From positions 203,127 through 267,126 of the forward strand of contig NZ_KB899279.1 of NCBI RefSeq assembly GCF_000378145.1: a stretch of 64,000 bases of DNA. Reading direction: 5' to 3'. This DNA is from Saccharibacillus kuerlensis DSM 22868 (GTDB taxonomy: Bacteria > Bacillota > Bacilli > Paenibacillales > Paenibacillaceae). Below the pieces are notes generated by a model that saw nothing but the letters and a program-made list of their open reading frames with translations, had not been told where the DNA came from and made no database searches. A program made the position numbers and the translations under genes. Every line of letters starts with the position of its first letter. Positions within the stretch are counted from its first letter, which is position 1. Shown one piece after another: positions 18,416-27,153 of this stretch.

Positions 18416-18715
18416 CTTATGCTTTTTACTTATGCTTTTTACTTATGCTTTTTACTTATGCTTTGCTGCTTGTGCTTTAAGGTTTGTAGTGTGAGGTTTG
18501 GTTTATGCGTTATGGTTTATAATTTACTGCTTATGCTTTACGGTTTATGTTTCACTGCTTGTCCTGACTGATCATCCTTTATAGCTTGCCCTTACCGTTT
18601 ATCTTTTACGGATTGTCCTTACGGCTTGCTCTTTAAAACCAGTCCTTTATAGCTTGTGCCCTATACGTTATACTTTGTAATTCATGCTCGCTTTCTACCT
18701 AAAAGATACCGAATC
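18416..18715. repeat. 300-base degenerate tandem repeat in 3' UTR of the FAD oxidase
   Basis: Near 18416-18470 the 14-base unit CTTATGCTTTTTA is clean and repeated four times. Towards the oxidase stop it decays into GTTTATNNTTTAC-like words. No reading frame is supported. It lies between the oxidase stop and the terminator. Confidence 0.75.
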
Positions 18716-18717
18716 GC

Positions 18718-20016
18718 TCAGCGGGGCTCCAGCGCCTTCTCTACCGCATAATCGTCCAGCGGAAGATCCGGTTCCAGACCGAGCGCAAGCTGGGAAAGCT
18801 GCCGGCCGAGAAACGGTCCCATCGTCAGTCCCGATGCGCCCAAACCATTGGCGGTGATCAGACCTTCCCAACCGGGAACCCGCCCGATCACCGGCAGAAA
18901 TCCGGGCGTAAACGGCCGGAAACCGACCCGTACTTCCTGCAGCTCACCGTCCGCCAGTCCCGGTGCAAGTGCAAGCCCTTTGTCCAGCACTTCATGCATG
19001 CCGCCTGCCGTTACGCGGACATCCGTCAGTTGCACGTCGTTCTCGTGCGTGGCTCCGGCGACCATTTTGCCATGATCAAAAGCCAGCAAATACTGATCAT
19101 TCGGCGGAATAACAACCGGCCATTCTCCGCTACCAGGCTGCTCCGGCATCTGCAGGTGCAGAATCTGTCCTTTCTGGAAAGTGACGCGGAAATGTAGCCC
19201 AAGCGGCCGCAGCAGCTCATTCGCCCACGCTCCCGCGCAGATTACCACTTCGTCTGCTGGGAAATATTCGCCGTTTACGGTGACGCCAGTGACGCGTCCT
19301 TCCGTGATGGATTCACCTTTTGCTGTTACATCAACTGTGTGCTCTGGAAGAGGCTCACCTTTTGACACTACATCAGCTGCGTGCTCTGGAAGAGGTTCAC
19401 CTTTTACTGTTACATCAGCTGCGTGCTCCGGAAGAGGTTCACCTTTTGCCGACATATCGGTGGTGCGCCCTTTTACTACGCTCAGCGCCGCCTCCCCTTC
19501 GATCACCGATACGCCATTGCGCTGTGCAGCGGAGATCATGGCGTCCCGCAGGGCACGTCCGTCTACCCGGGCAGCTCCGCTGACGCGCACAGCCATATAG
19601 CCGTCGTTCAGCAGCGGAAACAATTCCCGGACCTGCGCTTCGTCCAGCACCTCGATCTCTCCGATCTCCGGCGCATCCTCGCGGCGTTTCTCTGCCCGTT
19701 CGCGCATCTGCTCGATTTTTTTCGGATCGGTATGCAGACTGAGCGCGCCGACCCGGGCATAGCCGGTGTCGCTCTCGCCTTCGCTCCGCAGTTTCTCCGT
19801 CAGCTCCGCGTAGTAGCGTGCGCCTCCCTTGGCGAGCCGGTACCACGATTGATTGCGCCGCTGCGACAGCCACGGGCAGATAATGCCGGCAGCCGCGTCG
19901 GTAGCACGTCCGGGATGGCGACCGTCCACGAGCATCACTTGGGCATCGGATTGAGAGAGATGGTACGCGGCGGAAGCTCCGAGAACACCGGAACCGACGA
20001 CGATAATTTTTTTCAT
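18718..20016 (-). CDS. FAD-dependent amine/amino-acid oxidase (DadA/glycine-oxidase-like)
   Basis: 432 residues from the ATG at 20014-20016; an open extension to 20145 has no ribosome binding site. The dinucleotide fold starts at once: VVGSGVLGASAAYHL (residues 6-20). The middle has VVICAGAW and the C-terminus FRPFTPGFLPVIG and GLGASGLTMGP, typical of DadA-like flavin oxidases. Residues about 183-240 are an insertion of three to four 14-residue repeats (KGEPLPEHAADVT), coded by 42-base tandem units at about 19290-19455. The repeats look grafted onto the native strand pair before TVNGEYFPADEVV. Substrate unknown. Confidence 0.82.
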   Translation of the reverse strand: MKKIIVVGSGVLGASAAYHLSQSDAQVMLVDGRHPGRATDAAAGIICPWLSQRRNQSWYRLAKGGARYYAELTEKLRSEGESDTGYARVGALSLHTDPKKIEQMRERAEKRREDAPEIGEIEVLDEAQVRELFPLLNDGYMAVRVSGAARVDGRALRDAMISAAQRNGVSVIEGEAALSVVKGRTTDMSAKGEPLPEHAADVTVKGEPLPEHAADVVSKGEPLPEHTVDVTAKGESITEGRVTGVTVNGEYFPADEVVICAGAWANELLRPLGLHFRVTFQKGQILHLQMPEQPGSGEWPVVIPPNDQYLLAFDHGKMVAGATHENDVQLTDVRVTAGGMHEVLDKGLALAPGLADGELQEVRVGFRPFTPGFLPVIGRVPGWEGLITANGLGASGLTMGPFLGRQLSQLALGLEPDLPLDDYAVEKALEPR

Positions 20017-20156
20017 AAGATTGGAATTCCTTTCCGTTGGTTCATGTAAGTTAAGTTCCAAAAAATCGTTCAACACACGAATGTAACTATTATACCGGAT
20101 ACCGGGTTTATTCTTGTAGAAAGAAAACCGAAGATCTACGGTCAAGGAGGCCCCCT

Positions 20157-20432
20157 ATGCTCTACCATCTGTTTCCGCATCTCAATCCAATGTTGGCGAT
20201 TCTCGTCATCGGTCCCATCCTGGCCGGACTTGCAGCGATCGCCGGCAAAGAGCTCAGGCTTCATCCGATCTGGCCCACAATCGTGAGCCTGTTTATTCCG
20301 CTGCTCTTTATCTGGAAGAACCTGTACACGCTCCAAAACAACCTGGATGCCTGGGTCATCTACGGCTTCGCTTATGCGGCTATTACGCTGCTGGTTTATA
20401 AGTTCGCTAAGAAGGGAAAAGTGCGGGGGTAA
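20157..20432 (+). CDS. Small membrane protein, DUF2651-like
   Basis: 91 residues with three membrane segments and a basic C-terminus. A perfect AAGGAGG precedes the ATG. Size and layout recall DUF2651 (YbeF-like) proteins of Bacilli, function unknown. It is divergent from the FAD oxidase and ends before a bidirectional terminator. Confidence 0.65.
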   Translation: MLYHLFPHLNPMLAILVIGPILAGLAAIAGKELRLHPIWPTIVSLFIPLLFIWKNLYTLQNNLDAWVIYGFAYAAITLLVYKFAKKGKVRG

Positions 20433-20478
20433 GGGATTATTCGAATCGAACTTTTAAAATGAACAGCCGATGCAAGAC

Positions 20479-20515
20479 AAAAAACCGGACTTTCGGTAGA
20501 AAGTTCGGTTTTTCT
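20479..20515. terminator. Bidirectional terminator
   Basis: AAAACCGGACTTTC / GAAAGTTCGGTTTTT between convergent genes. Confidence 0.85.
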
Positions 20516-20543
20516 TGCTTGGTTTTTTTAACAATCACTGATT

Positions 20544-20939
20544 TTATTCTTTTCGATCATCGTAAATCTCATCAGGAACCCGCAGCTGATGCCCGTTTAT
20601 TGTAACGTGATCCTCGTCAATCCAATCAATCGAAACGGCATCCGTATCCTTTTGAAAATAAATCGTTTTGTGTTCTGCATTACCGTCGTTAAATCTAAGC
20701 TCGCAGAGTAGGGATAGGGAAGTCGTTGCGCCAGCGTCCGATAAGTAGGCAATGAGTGTATATTTGTTATTGGGAGACTGCTGCTGTTCCAAGACAGTGC
20801 CGCGCGGCAAACGATCCAAATCATAGTACCAACTTCTTCCCCATAGGATCAGCACTAACGCCATCAGAAATAAAGTTAAAGCTATGATGGATAAACTACA
20901 TTTTTTAGATGAGGCTCTATCTTCTGCAAATCGATCCAT
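20544..20939 (-). CDS. DUF5412-like membrane-anchored protein
   Basis: 131 residues from the ATG at 20937-20939, preceded by AAGGAGTG; the longer frame to 21011 is less likely. One membrane segment (about 18-36) is followed by an outside domain with LPRGTVLEQQQSPNNKYTL, TIYFQKDTDAVSIDWID and RVPDEIYDDR, which matches the DUF5412 pattern. Function unknown. The 330 bases upstream to 21274 hold no gene. Confidence 0.7.
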   Translation of the reverse strand: MDRFAEDRASSKKCSLSIIALTLFLMALVLILWGRSWYYDLDRLPRGTVLEQQQSPNNKYTLIAYLSDAGATTSLSLLCELRFNDGNAEHKTIYFQKDTDAVSIDWIDEDHVTINGHQLRVPDEIYDDRKE

Positions 20940-21274
20940 TAAGACACTCCTTCTAAAAATCATAAATTCTTTCGAAATGCCGCAGCCCTCTGTACAAAAG
21001 CAGCAGCGCAATCACGCTAATTAGTAAAGTGACTAAATGTTCGACACTATCTCTTTTTTACCGATGTTTATCCACTTCTAAATAAACGCACCGACCGCCT
21101 ATTTCGTTGTTCCATTTTATAAACAGGCCAGTGACAATGTCGCCGCGCGTCAAGTGTGAGGAGAACACCAGCAAGTCCCTCCTCACTCTAGCCTTATCCT
21201 CGCTTACACCCTAAAATGAAAAAGAGACGCATGGCATACACATAGAAACCCAACCTTGTACATCGGAGGAACTC

Positions 21275-21673
21275 ATGAAAAAACATATACACGTCGTCGG
21301 AGCGGTCATTGTCGAGCAAGGTAAGATTCTGTGCGCGCAGCGCGGGAATACAAAAGCTCTGCCCTACAAATGGGAGTTTCCCGGCGGCAAGATCGAGGAA
21401 GGCGAGAGCCCGCAGGAAGCGCTGAAGCGCGAGATTGACGAGGAAATGAACTGCGTCGTGGAGATCGGGGAGTTTATCGAAACGACGGTGTATGAATATG
21501 ACTTCGGCTTTGTACATCTATCGACGTTCTACTGCACCCTTGTAAGTGGACAGCCTACGCTGACCGAGCACGTCGAGATCAAGTGGCTGCCGGCCGGCGA
21601 GCTGGACCAGTTGGATTGGGCACCTGCGGATATTCCGGCGGTGGAGCGGATTCGGGAAAGGATGGTGAAGTGA
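21275..21673 (+). CDS. NUDIX hydrolase, MutT/8-oxo-dGTP pyrophosphohydrolase type
   Basis: 132 residues. A full NUDIX box starts GGKIEEGESPQEALKRE and ends IDEEMNC (about residues 39-62). It is close to (deoxy)nucleoside triphosphate pyrophosphohydrolases that clean damaged nucleotides. GGAGGA precedes the ATG. Its stop overlaps the ATG of the following PLD-helicase by one base (TGATG), so the two are translationally coupled and probably work together. Confidence 0.9.
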   Translation: MKKHIHVVGAVIVEQGKILCAQRGNTKALPYKWEFPGGKIEEGESPQEALKREIDEEMNCVVEIGEFIETTVYEYDFGFVHLSTFYCTLVSGQPTLTEHVEIKWLPAGELDQLDWAPADIPAVERIRERMVK

Positions 21674-24567
21674 TGGACGATTCGATTCGGCACTTAAACG
21701 ACTCGCTGAGCTGGGGGTTTATTGATCGCCATCAGGAATCGCTGGACCCTTACAAACCGAAGCTTCTGGTCAATAACCGGGACACCGGAGACTATATTCT
21801 GACGCCTCTGCTGGAAGAGCTTCGTCAGTGCCGCAGCTTCACTTTCTCGGTCGCTTTTATTACGGAGAGCGGTCTGGCCGTGCTTAAATCTCAGCTGGCT
21901 GACCTGCACGCCCAAGGGATCGTCGGCAGAATCTTGACTTCGCATTACTTGAACTTCAATCATCCAAAAATTTTCCGTGAGCTGCTGAAGATCACCAACG
22001 TCGAAGTACGACTCACCGAGCTAAGTGGATTCCATGCCAAAGGCTATCTTTTTGAACACTCGCGGCATTCAACCATCATTATGGGCAGTGCCAATCTAAC
22101 TGCAGCTGCACTCAAAACAAACTACGAATGGAATGTGAAACTGACTTCCTTCGAACATGGCGGTCTTCTCGGTCAGTTCCATGAAGAGTTCGATAAAGCC
22201 TGGCAGTCCGCCATTCCGCTCACCACAGAATGGATCGAAGCTTATCAAGTTCTATACGAAGAAGTGCGCAAAGCCAATAAGAAGATGAAAGCAGTCGTCC
22301 CTCTTCTTCCGGAAAATGCGAATCCCTACAACGCGTTCGTTCACATTGAGCCCAACCGTATGCAGCAGCAAGCTTTGCAGAACCTTAGCGCTTTACGAAG
22401 CAGCGGCGCTGCCAGAGGTCTGGTCATCTCAGCAACAGGAACTGGCAAGACGTACTTGTCTGCGTTCGATGTCAAAAATGCGGCGCCCCGCCGGATGCTA
22501 TTTGTCGTGCACCGGGAGCAAATCCTTAAACAAGCGCTCAGCGATTACCGAAAAATCATCGGCGGTCCGGAAAGCGACTTTGGCATCTATTCCGGTAATC
22601 GTCGGGATGCACAGGCCAAGTATCTGTTTGCAACAGTACAGACGATCGCCAAGCCTGAACATCTGGTTCAATTCGCTGCGGACGACTTCGACTATATTCT
22701 GATCGATGAAGTCCATAAAGCCGGGGCAGCTTCTTATCTCAGCGTCATCCAGCATTTCACGCCTAAGTTCTTGCTTGGCATGACTGCGACGCCCGAACGT
22801 ACCGACAGCTTCAATATCTATGAGCTGTTCCACTACAATATCGCTTATGAGATTCGGCTTCAGGAAGCGTTGGAAGAAGATATGTTGTGTCCTTTTCACT
22901 ATTTTGGCGTAACCGATTATATGCGTAACGGCGAGCTGCTCGATGACCCGTCTCAACTCTCTCTTTCTGAAAAAGAACTGCGCGTCAATTATCTGATGGA
23001 AAAGGTCGAGTACTATGGTTATTCCGGCGAAAAGGTGCGAGGATTGATCTTCTGCAGCCGCATGGCGGAGGCCAACGAGCTATCACATCTGCTGAATGCC
23101 CGAGGCTACCGAACAGCGGCACTGACCGGCACCGACAATGCGGAAGAGCGCGAACGCCATGTGCGGCAGCTGGAACAAGGCGAACTGCAGTATCTGCTTA
23201 CGGTAGACATTTTTAACGAGGGGATCGATATTCCGTCCGTCAATCAGGTGATCATGCTGCGGCAGACGAAGTCGAGCATCGTATTCATTCAGCAGCTTGG
23301 CCGAGGACTGCGGAAGCATGATAGCAAAGAATTCGTAACGGTCATCGACTTCATCGGCAATTACAAGAACAACTATATGATTCCAATCGCCCTCTCCGGA
23401 GATCGATCGCAGAACAAAGACAATATCCGCCGCCATATGAAAGATACAAGCTATATCAAAGGCGTGTCTTCAATCAATTTCGAGGAAGTGGCGCGTCAGC
23501 AAATCTTCAAATCGATCAGCGGCAGCAACCTAACAGCGTTCAAGCTGCTGCGCGAGGCGTATACTGATCTGAAGCACCGACTGAACCGTGTCCCGCTGCT
23601 GTTTGACTATGTCGAAAACAACTCGCTCGATCCGCTGATCTTTGCCGACGAGTTCCCGAGTTACTATCATTTTCTGTTGAAAGTCAAAGAACCTGTACCG
23701 AGTCTATCCCAGCAGGAGCAGCAGTACTTGACCATGCTCTCAGGAGAAGTTCTGAACGGGAAAAGACGGCATGAGATTCTCCTGCTGGACATGCTGCTTG
23801 GGCAAGGGACAGTCCCAAAACAAGCTTACGTTGAACGTCTTCGGGAAGATGGTTGCCGGGTAGGCATTGACACACTCGATTCGGTGATGCGTGTGCTGAG
23901 TATGGAATTTTTCAACGAGCAGACACGGAAAAAGTACGGAACCCTACCGATTGTCCAGCTGAATGACGATCAGAGCTACAGCTTTTATCCTGTCATGCAA
24001 GAAGCTTTGCAGCAGCAGGGTTACTTTAAGCAGCTGGTCTCAGATCTTATTCAGACCGCCTTCTTGAAAAACGAACAATACGATTGCAAATCTACGATGA
24101 CGCTGTACAAGAAATACTCCCGGAAAGACGCCAGCAAGCTGCTGAACTGGGACAAAGACGGCAGTTCGACGATCTTTGGCTACAAAATCAAAAACGGAAC
24201 CTGTCCGATCTTCGTCACATACAAGAAACACGAGAATGTCGGCGCCAGCACCAAGTATCAGGACGAATTCATCAATTCGGAAGTGCTGCAGTGGTCCACA
24301 CGGAGCCGAAGAACGCTGGCATCCGAAGAAGTGAAACTGATCTTAGACGCCGATCGGGAAGGCATTGAACTGCATATTTTCGTAAAGAAAGATGATGCGG
24401 AAGGGCTTGAATACTATTACCTGGGCCAAGCGAATTATGATGGCAAGAGCGCAGTCGAAAGTACCATGTCGGATGAAAATGGCAATTCAATCCCCGTGGT
24501 GCATATGAATTTGGTGTTGGAGCATGCGGTGGAGAGTAAGTTATATGGGTATTTGACTCGGGGGTAA
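21673..24567 (+). CDS. PLD nuclease - SF2 helicase - DUF3427 fusion
   Basis: 964 residues. An N-terminal phospholipase-D-type nuclease half-site is HAKGYLF...MGSANLT (His121, Lys123, Asn141). The SF2 motor has Walker A ATGTGKT (254-260), DEVH (345-348), TATP (371-374) and QQLGRGLRK (motif VI). The C-terminal region (about 690-960) fits DUF3427. Proteins of this build are common in bacterial defence islands and usually lie beside a small nucleotide-cleaning enzyme, as here (NUDIX, one-base overlap). Predicted role: recognise and cut or unwind foreign DNA. A homologous helicase without DUF3427 is encoded at 27154-29610. Confidence 0.88.
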   Translation: MDDSIRHLNDSLSWGFIDRHQESLDPYKPKLLVNNRDTGDYILTPLLEELRQCRSFTFSVAFITESGLAVLKSQLADLHAQGIVGRILTSHYLNFNHPKIFRELLKITNVEVRLTELSGFHAKGYLFEHSRHSTIIMGSANLTAAALKTNYEWNVKLTSFEHGGLLGQFHEEFDKAWQSAIPLTTEWIEAYQVLYEEVRKANKKMKAVVPLLPENANPYNAFVHIEPNRMQQQALQNLSALRSSGAARGLVISATGTGKTYLSAFDVKNAAPRRMLFVVHREQILKQALSDYRKIIGGPESDFGIYSGNRRDAQAKYLFATVQTIAKPEHLVQFAADDFDYILIDEVHKAGAASYLSVIQHFTPKFLLGMTATPERTDSFNIYELFHYNIAYEIRLQEALEEDMLCPFHYFGVTDYMRNGELLDDPSQLSLSEKELRVNYLMEKVEYYGYSGEKVRGLIFCSRMAEANELSHLLNARGYRTAALTGTDNAEERERHVRQLEQGELQYLLTVDIFNEGIDIPSVNQVIMLRQTKSSIVFIQQLGRGLRKHDSKEFVTVIDFIGNYKNNYMIPIALSGDRSQNKDNIRRHMKDTSYIKGVSSINFEEVARQQIFKSISGSNLTAFKLLREAYTDLKHRLNRVPLLFDYVENNSLDPLIFADEFPSYYHFLLKVKEPVPSLSQQEQQYLTMLSGEVLNGKRRHEILLLDMLLGQGTVPKQAYVERLREDGCRVGIDTLDSVMRVLSMEFFNEQTRKKYGTLPIVQLNDDQSYSFYPVMQEALQQQGYFKQLVSDLIQTAFLKNEQYDCKSTMTLYKKYSRKDASKLLNWDKDGSSTIFGYKIKNGTCPIFVTYKKHENVGASTKYQDEFINSEVLQWSTRSRRTLASEEVKLILDADREGIELHIFVKKDDAEGLEYYYLGQANYDGKSAVESTMSDENGNSIPVVHMNLVLEHAVESKLYGYLTRG

Positions 24568-24574
24568 CTCAACG

Positions 24575-24617
24575 CAAATAAGCTGGAGCTGATTGGGATC
24601 AGTCTCCAGCTTATTTG
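24575..24617 (+). terminator. Hairpin downstream of PLD-helicase
   Basis: CAAATAAGCTGGAG / CTCCAGCTTATTTG arms, ten bases after the stop. The T-run is weak. Confidence 0.6.
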
Positions 24618-24914
24618 ATTAGAAAGTTGCTCTTTCAAAGACTTGAAAATAAATCCAACCTAAAATCGTTGTGCCATCCTTATACTTTTGAGCTTCGACG
24701 AGTTTTATTAAAGTCTACACGTTTCTTAGGATTGGCTTAAACCTCAGCGGGACGGCTACCTAATACTTTCGACTCTTATTTGTTGAGGCAGTTTATAAGA
24801 TATTCATAAGCTTAATAGCTCAGCAGAATCAAATCTATATTCCTCTTATCTACAATAAATGAATTTTTCTCTTTGGTTACAGCTTCATTTTTCTAAACTG
24901 CTTGGAGATTATAG
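24618..24914. other. Gene-free AT-rich stretch
   Basis: No supported gene or repeat. It may be decayed remains of the helicase relic that follows. Confidence 0.4.
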
Positions 24915-25068
24915 CTGTAGCTCGTAAGTAAACTCAGTTGCACGGCCGCATTCTGGTAGTTTCCAATCGGGTTGATAATGACAAGTACGATTTTCTTCCG
25001 CCACTCCCCAACCTAACTGCTGAGCAAACACAGTCAGTGACTCGGTTGGGCGAACAAACAGCACCAAC
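24915..25068 (-). pseudogene. Relic of an SF2 helicase (motif VI region)
   Basis: On the minus strand one frame reads VLFVRPTESLTVFAQQLG and, after a frameshift, VIINPIGNYQNAAVQLSL. Both pieces align in order with the motif VI region of the helicase at 27154-29610 (VRPTESLTVFIQQVG and VIIDLIGNYRNADVKLSL). It is therefore a decayed copy of a close homologue, about 50 codons long. Neither end is preserved and there is no start. Confidence 0.8.
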
Positions 25069-25129
25069 TAGCTGACAACCAACTAATGCTATATCATTGC
25101 CTAAAACCCTAAGCAAATTTCATGTTTAT

Positions 25130-27037
25130 TTAATTAAAGTCAGTTCCATAAACTTCATTAAATTCTTTTAATTCGATTTCGGACAAACTATCCAAATTAA
25201 CAAATGAATTTATTTTAGGATAAAAGTCAATCAGTTTAAAACCTATTGATTCTATTTCATCGAATTCTTGATAAGTAATTCTTTTTTTGTATAAATCAAG
25301 CGTGGGCGCTGTTTCCAAAAAGTCAATGAATTGTTCTGCGTTTATGTCTCCTTTATAATATTCGCTAAATAATTCTCTTGGATAAGTGTTTCTACCTTTA
25401 ATCTCAATTTGACGTGGTGGAGTTCTCTTAAAATACCCATTAAATGAAGTTGCATCAGTTACTTGAACACCGTTAAAGTTTAGTTTTTCACCTTGAGAAG
25501 TATTCACAACGACAATTTTATAAAAGCTTTTAATATTCTTCACATTTAATTTTTCTTTTATTTTCACGAGATTCTCTTCTAACATGTAATGAGCAGAAAT
25601 ACGATCTAATTGTTTACAGGCATCACTTATTTTATCAAGATTATGAGCATATTCTTTATAAGTGACAGGATGTCTTAAGTGTTTTGCTTCGACAAAAAAC
25701 AATATATCATCTATCACAAACAATGCATCACATTCATATTTGGGGTGACGGAGCGGTAGACATTTTATCCCTACTTCATTAAGTGAATTCGAAATTTCCT
25801 TCTCAAACATCGTTCCTTTTAAATTTACTCCAATATTTCTGTTCGTAAAATTATTCATTATAGCTCTTGAAGGGTCAGTTTCTACACATGCAGTCGGTAC
25901 TACAACATAATACTTTCCAAATTCTATAAATGGATTGTCAATCAAGTCTTCCGAGGAATTATCAAATTTCATGAAATCGAATACTTTATTAGCTGCTTTT
26001 TTATCCAGCCCATGTTCAACAAATTTTTTAATCCACTTATTTTTTGTCCTTGTAATACAAAATTCATTAACTGTATAAGCCGAACGTTCGGCTTTTAAAA
26101 TTCGAGATTCAAGAAATTTTCTACACTCTAGTGAAACTACACTATAAGCTCTTACTAATTCTGCTAAAGAGATATCGTTAAATTTAATTGAAAGATCAGA
26201 AGTTGAAAAATATTCTTCAATAAATTCGCACGCCATTTTTTCTTCCATTGATATAAAGGATTGAGGAGGAAGAACTCCAGTGAACTCATATTTTTGTGGG
26301 TAATGGATTTTTTCATACGCAAACCTGCTTATTTTAGCATTTCTTATATCCATAAATTTCATATGTGTTATATTTTTACCTAAAGCATGTTTTCCTTTAG
26401 CAGTAACACAAAAAGAAGAAGTAGTATCTAATTCCGCTTCAAAATAAGTCCACAATTCTAACATTGTATCTAGAGTGTTCTTCAAGTCTACCCCTATTAG
26501 ATGATGTTTCGCATTATTAATGTATTTTCTTTCAATTTTTGAAGTTACCTTATTAAAAGATATCTTTTTATATCTCATATATTTTAATACTGCGCCTGAG
26601 AATATCGTTATATTTTCTATTAGATCTGCTTTATTATCATTTAATCCACCAAACCCAAATTTTTTTTCATATAAAATTGATAATTCGTGTTCTAAAGCTA
26701 TGAGGAAAGCTTCTGCATAAAGTTCATCCGAAAGTGAATCATCTACTTTTTTCAAAAAGACATTAGTAAAAGTGCTATATAAATTGTTCAAATGTTCTAC
26801 TTCTTTTTGGAAATTTTCGATTTCATTTTGATTAATAGGATTTTTTAAGTCATCAATAATTTTTTTGTAAAGTTTATTATCTCTTGGTTTACCTGTACCC
26901 CTTATATCTATACAAATCCCCGATTTTTTAAGTTCATCGAGTCCAGCTTTTAAACTCAAATTTTCAATGGTATCATGTATATGTTTTAAAAACTCTTCTT
27001 CCCTTCGTGTCAAACGTTCTAACTTATATATTTCCAT
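25130..27037 (-). CDS. AT-rich putative PD-(D/E)XK nuclease, family unknown
   Basis: 635 residues from the ATG at 27035-27037 (GAGGAG upstream). Mostly helical, charged N-terminal 400 residues of no recognised family. Near residues 410-460 is a restriction-nuclease-like core: FEKEISNSLNEVG, then ECDALFVIDD, then ILFFVEAKHL, the E...D...ExK order. The base composition is strikingly AT-rich compared with the helicases on both sides, so it was acquired separately. Between the helicase relic and the PLD-helicase it is likely a defence effector, but the function is inferred only from the motif and neighbourhood. Confidence 0.7.
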   Translation of the reverse strand: MEIYKLERLTRREEEFLKHIHDTIENLSLKAGLDELKKSGICIDIRGTGKPRDNKLYKKIIDDLKNPINQNEIENFQKEVEHLNNLYSTFTNVFLKKVDDSLSDELYAEAFLIALEHELSILYEKKFGFGGLNDNKADLIENITIFSGAVLKYMRYKKISFNKVTSKIERKYINNAKHHLIGVDLKNTLDTMLELWTYFEAELDTTSSFCVTAKGKHALGKNITHMKFMDIRNAKISRFAYEKIHYPQKYEFTGVLPPQSFISMEEKMACEFIEEYFSTSDLSIKFNDISLAELVRAYSVVSLECRKFLESRILKAERSAYTVNEFCITRTKNKWIKKFVEHGLDKKAANKVFDFMKFDNSSEDLIDNPFIEFGKYYVVVPTACVETDPSRAIMNNFTNRNIGVNLKGTMFEKEISNSLNEVGIKCLPLRHPKYECDALFVIDDILFFVEAKHLRHPVTYKEYAHNLDKISDACKQLDRISAHYMLEENLVKIKEKLNVKNIKSFYKIVVVNTSQGEKLNFNGVQVTDATSFNGYFKRTPPRQIEIKGRNTYPRELFSEYYKGDINAEQFIDFLETAPTLDLYKKRITYQEFDEIESIGFKLIDFYPKINSFVNLDSLSEIELKEFNEVYGTDFN

Positions 27038-27153
27038 AGGATCTCCTCTCACATTTATCCAATATTAGCAACTTAAATTATTCAGATTTTAAAAATACAA
27101 GTTTTAAAAGCCAAATGATTTTCGTTCAGATTTTCGGATTTTTAAACAAGTCA

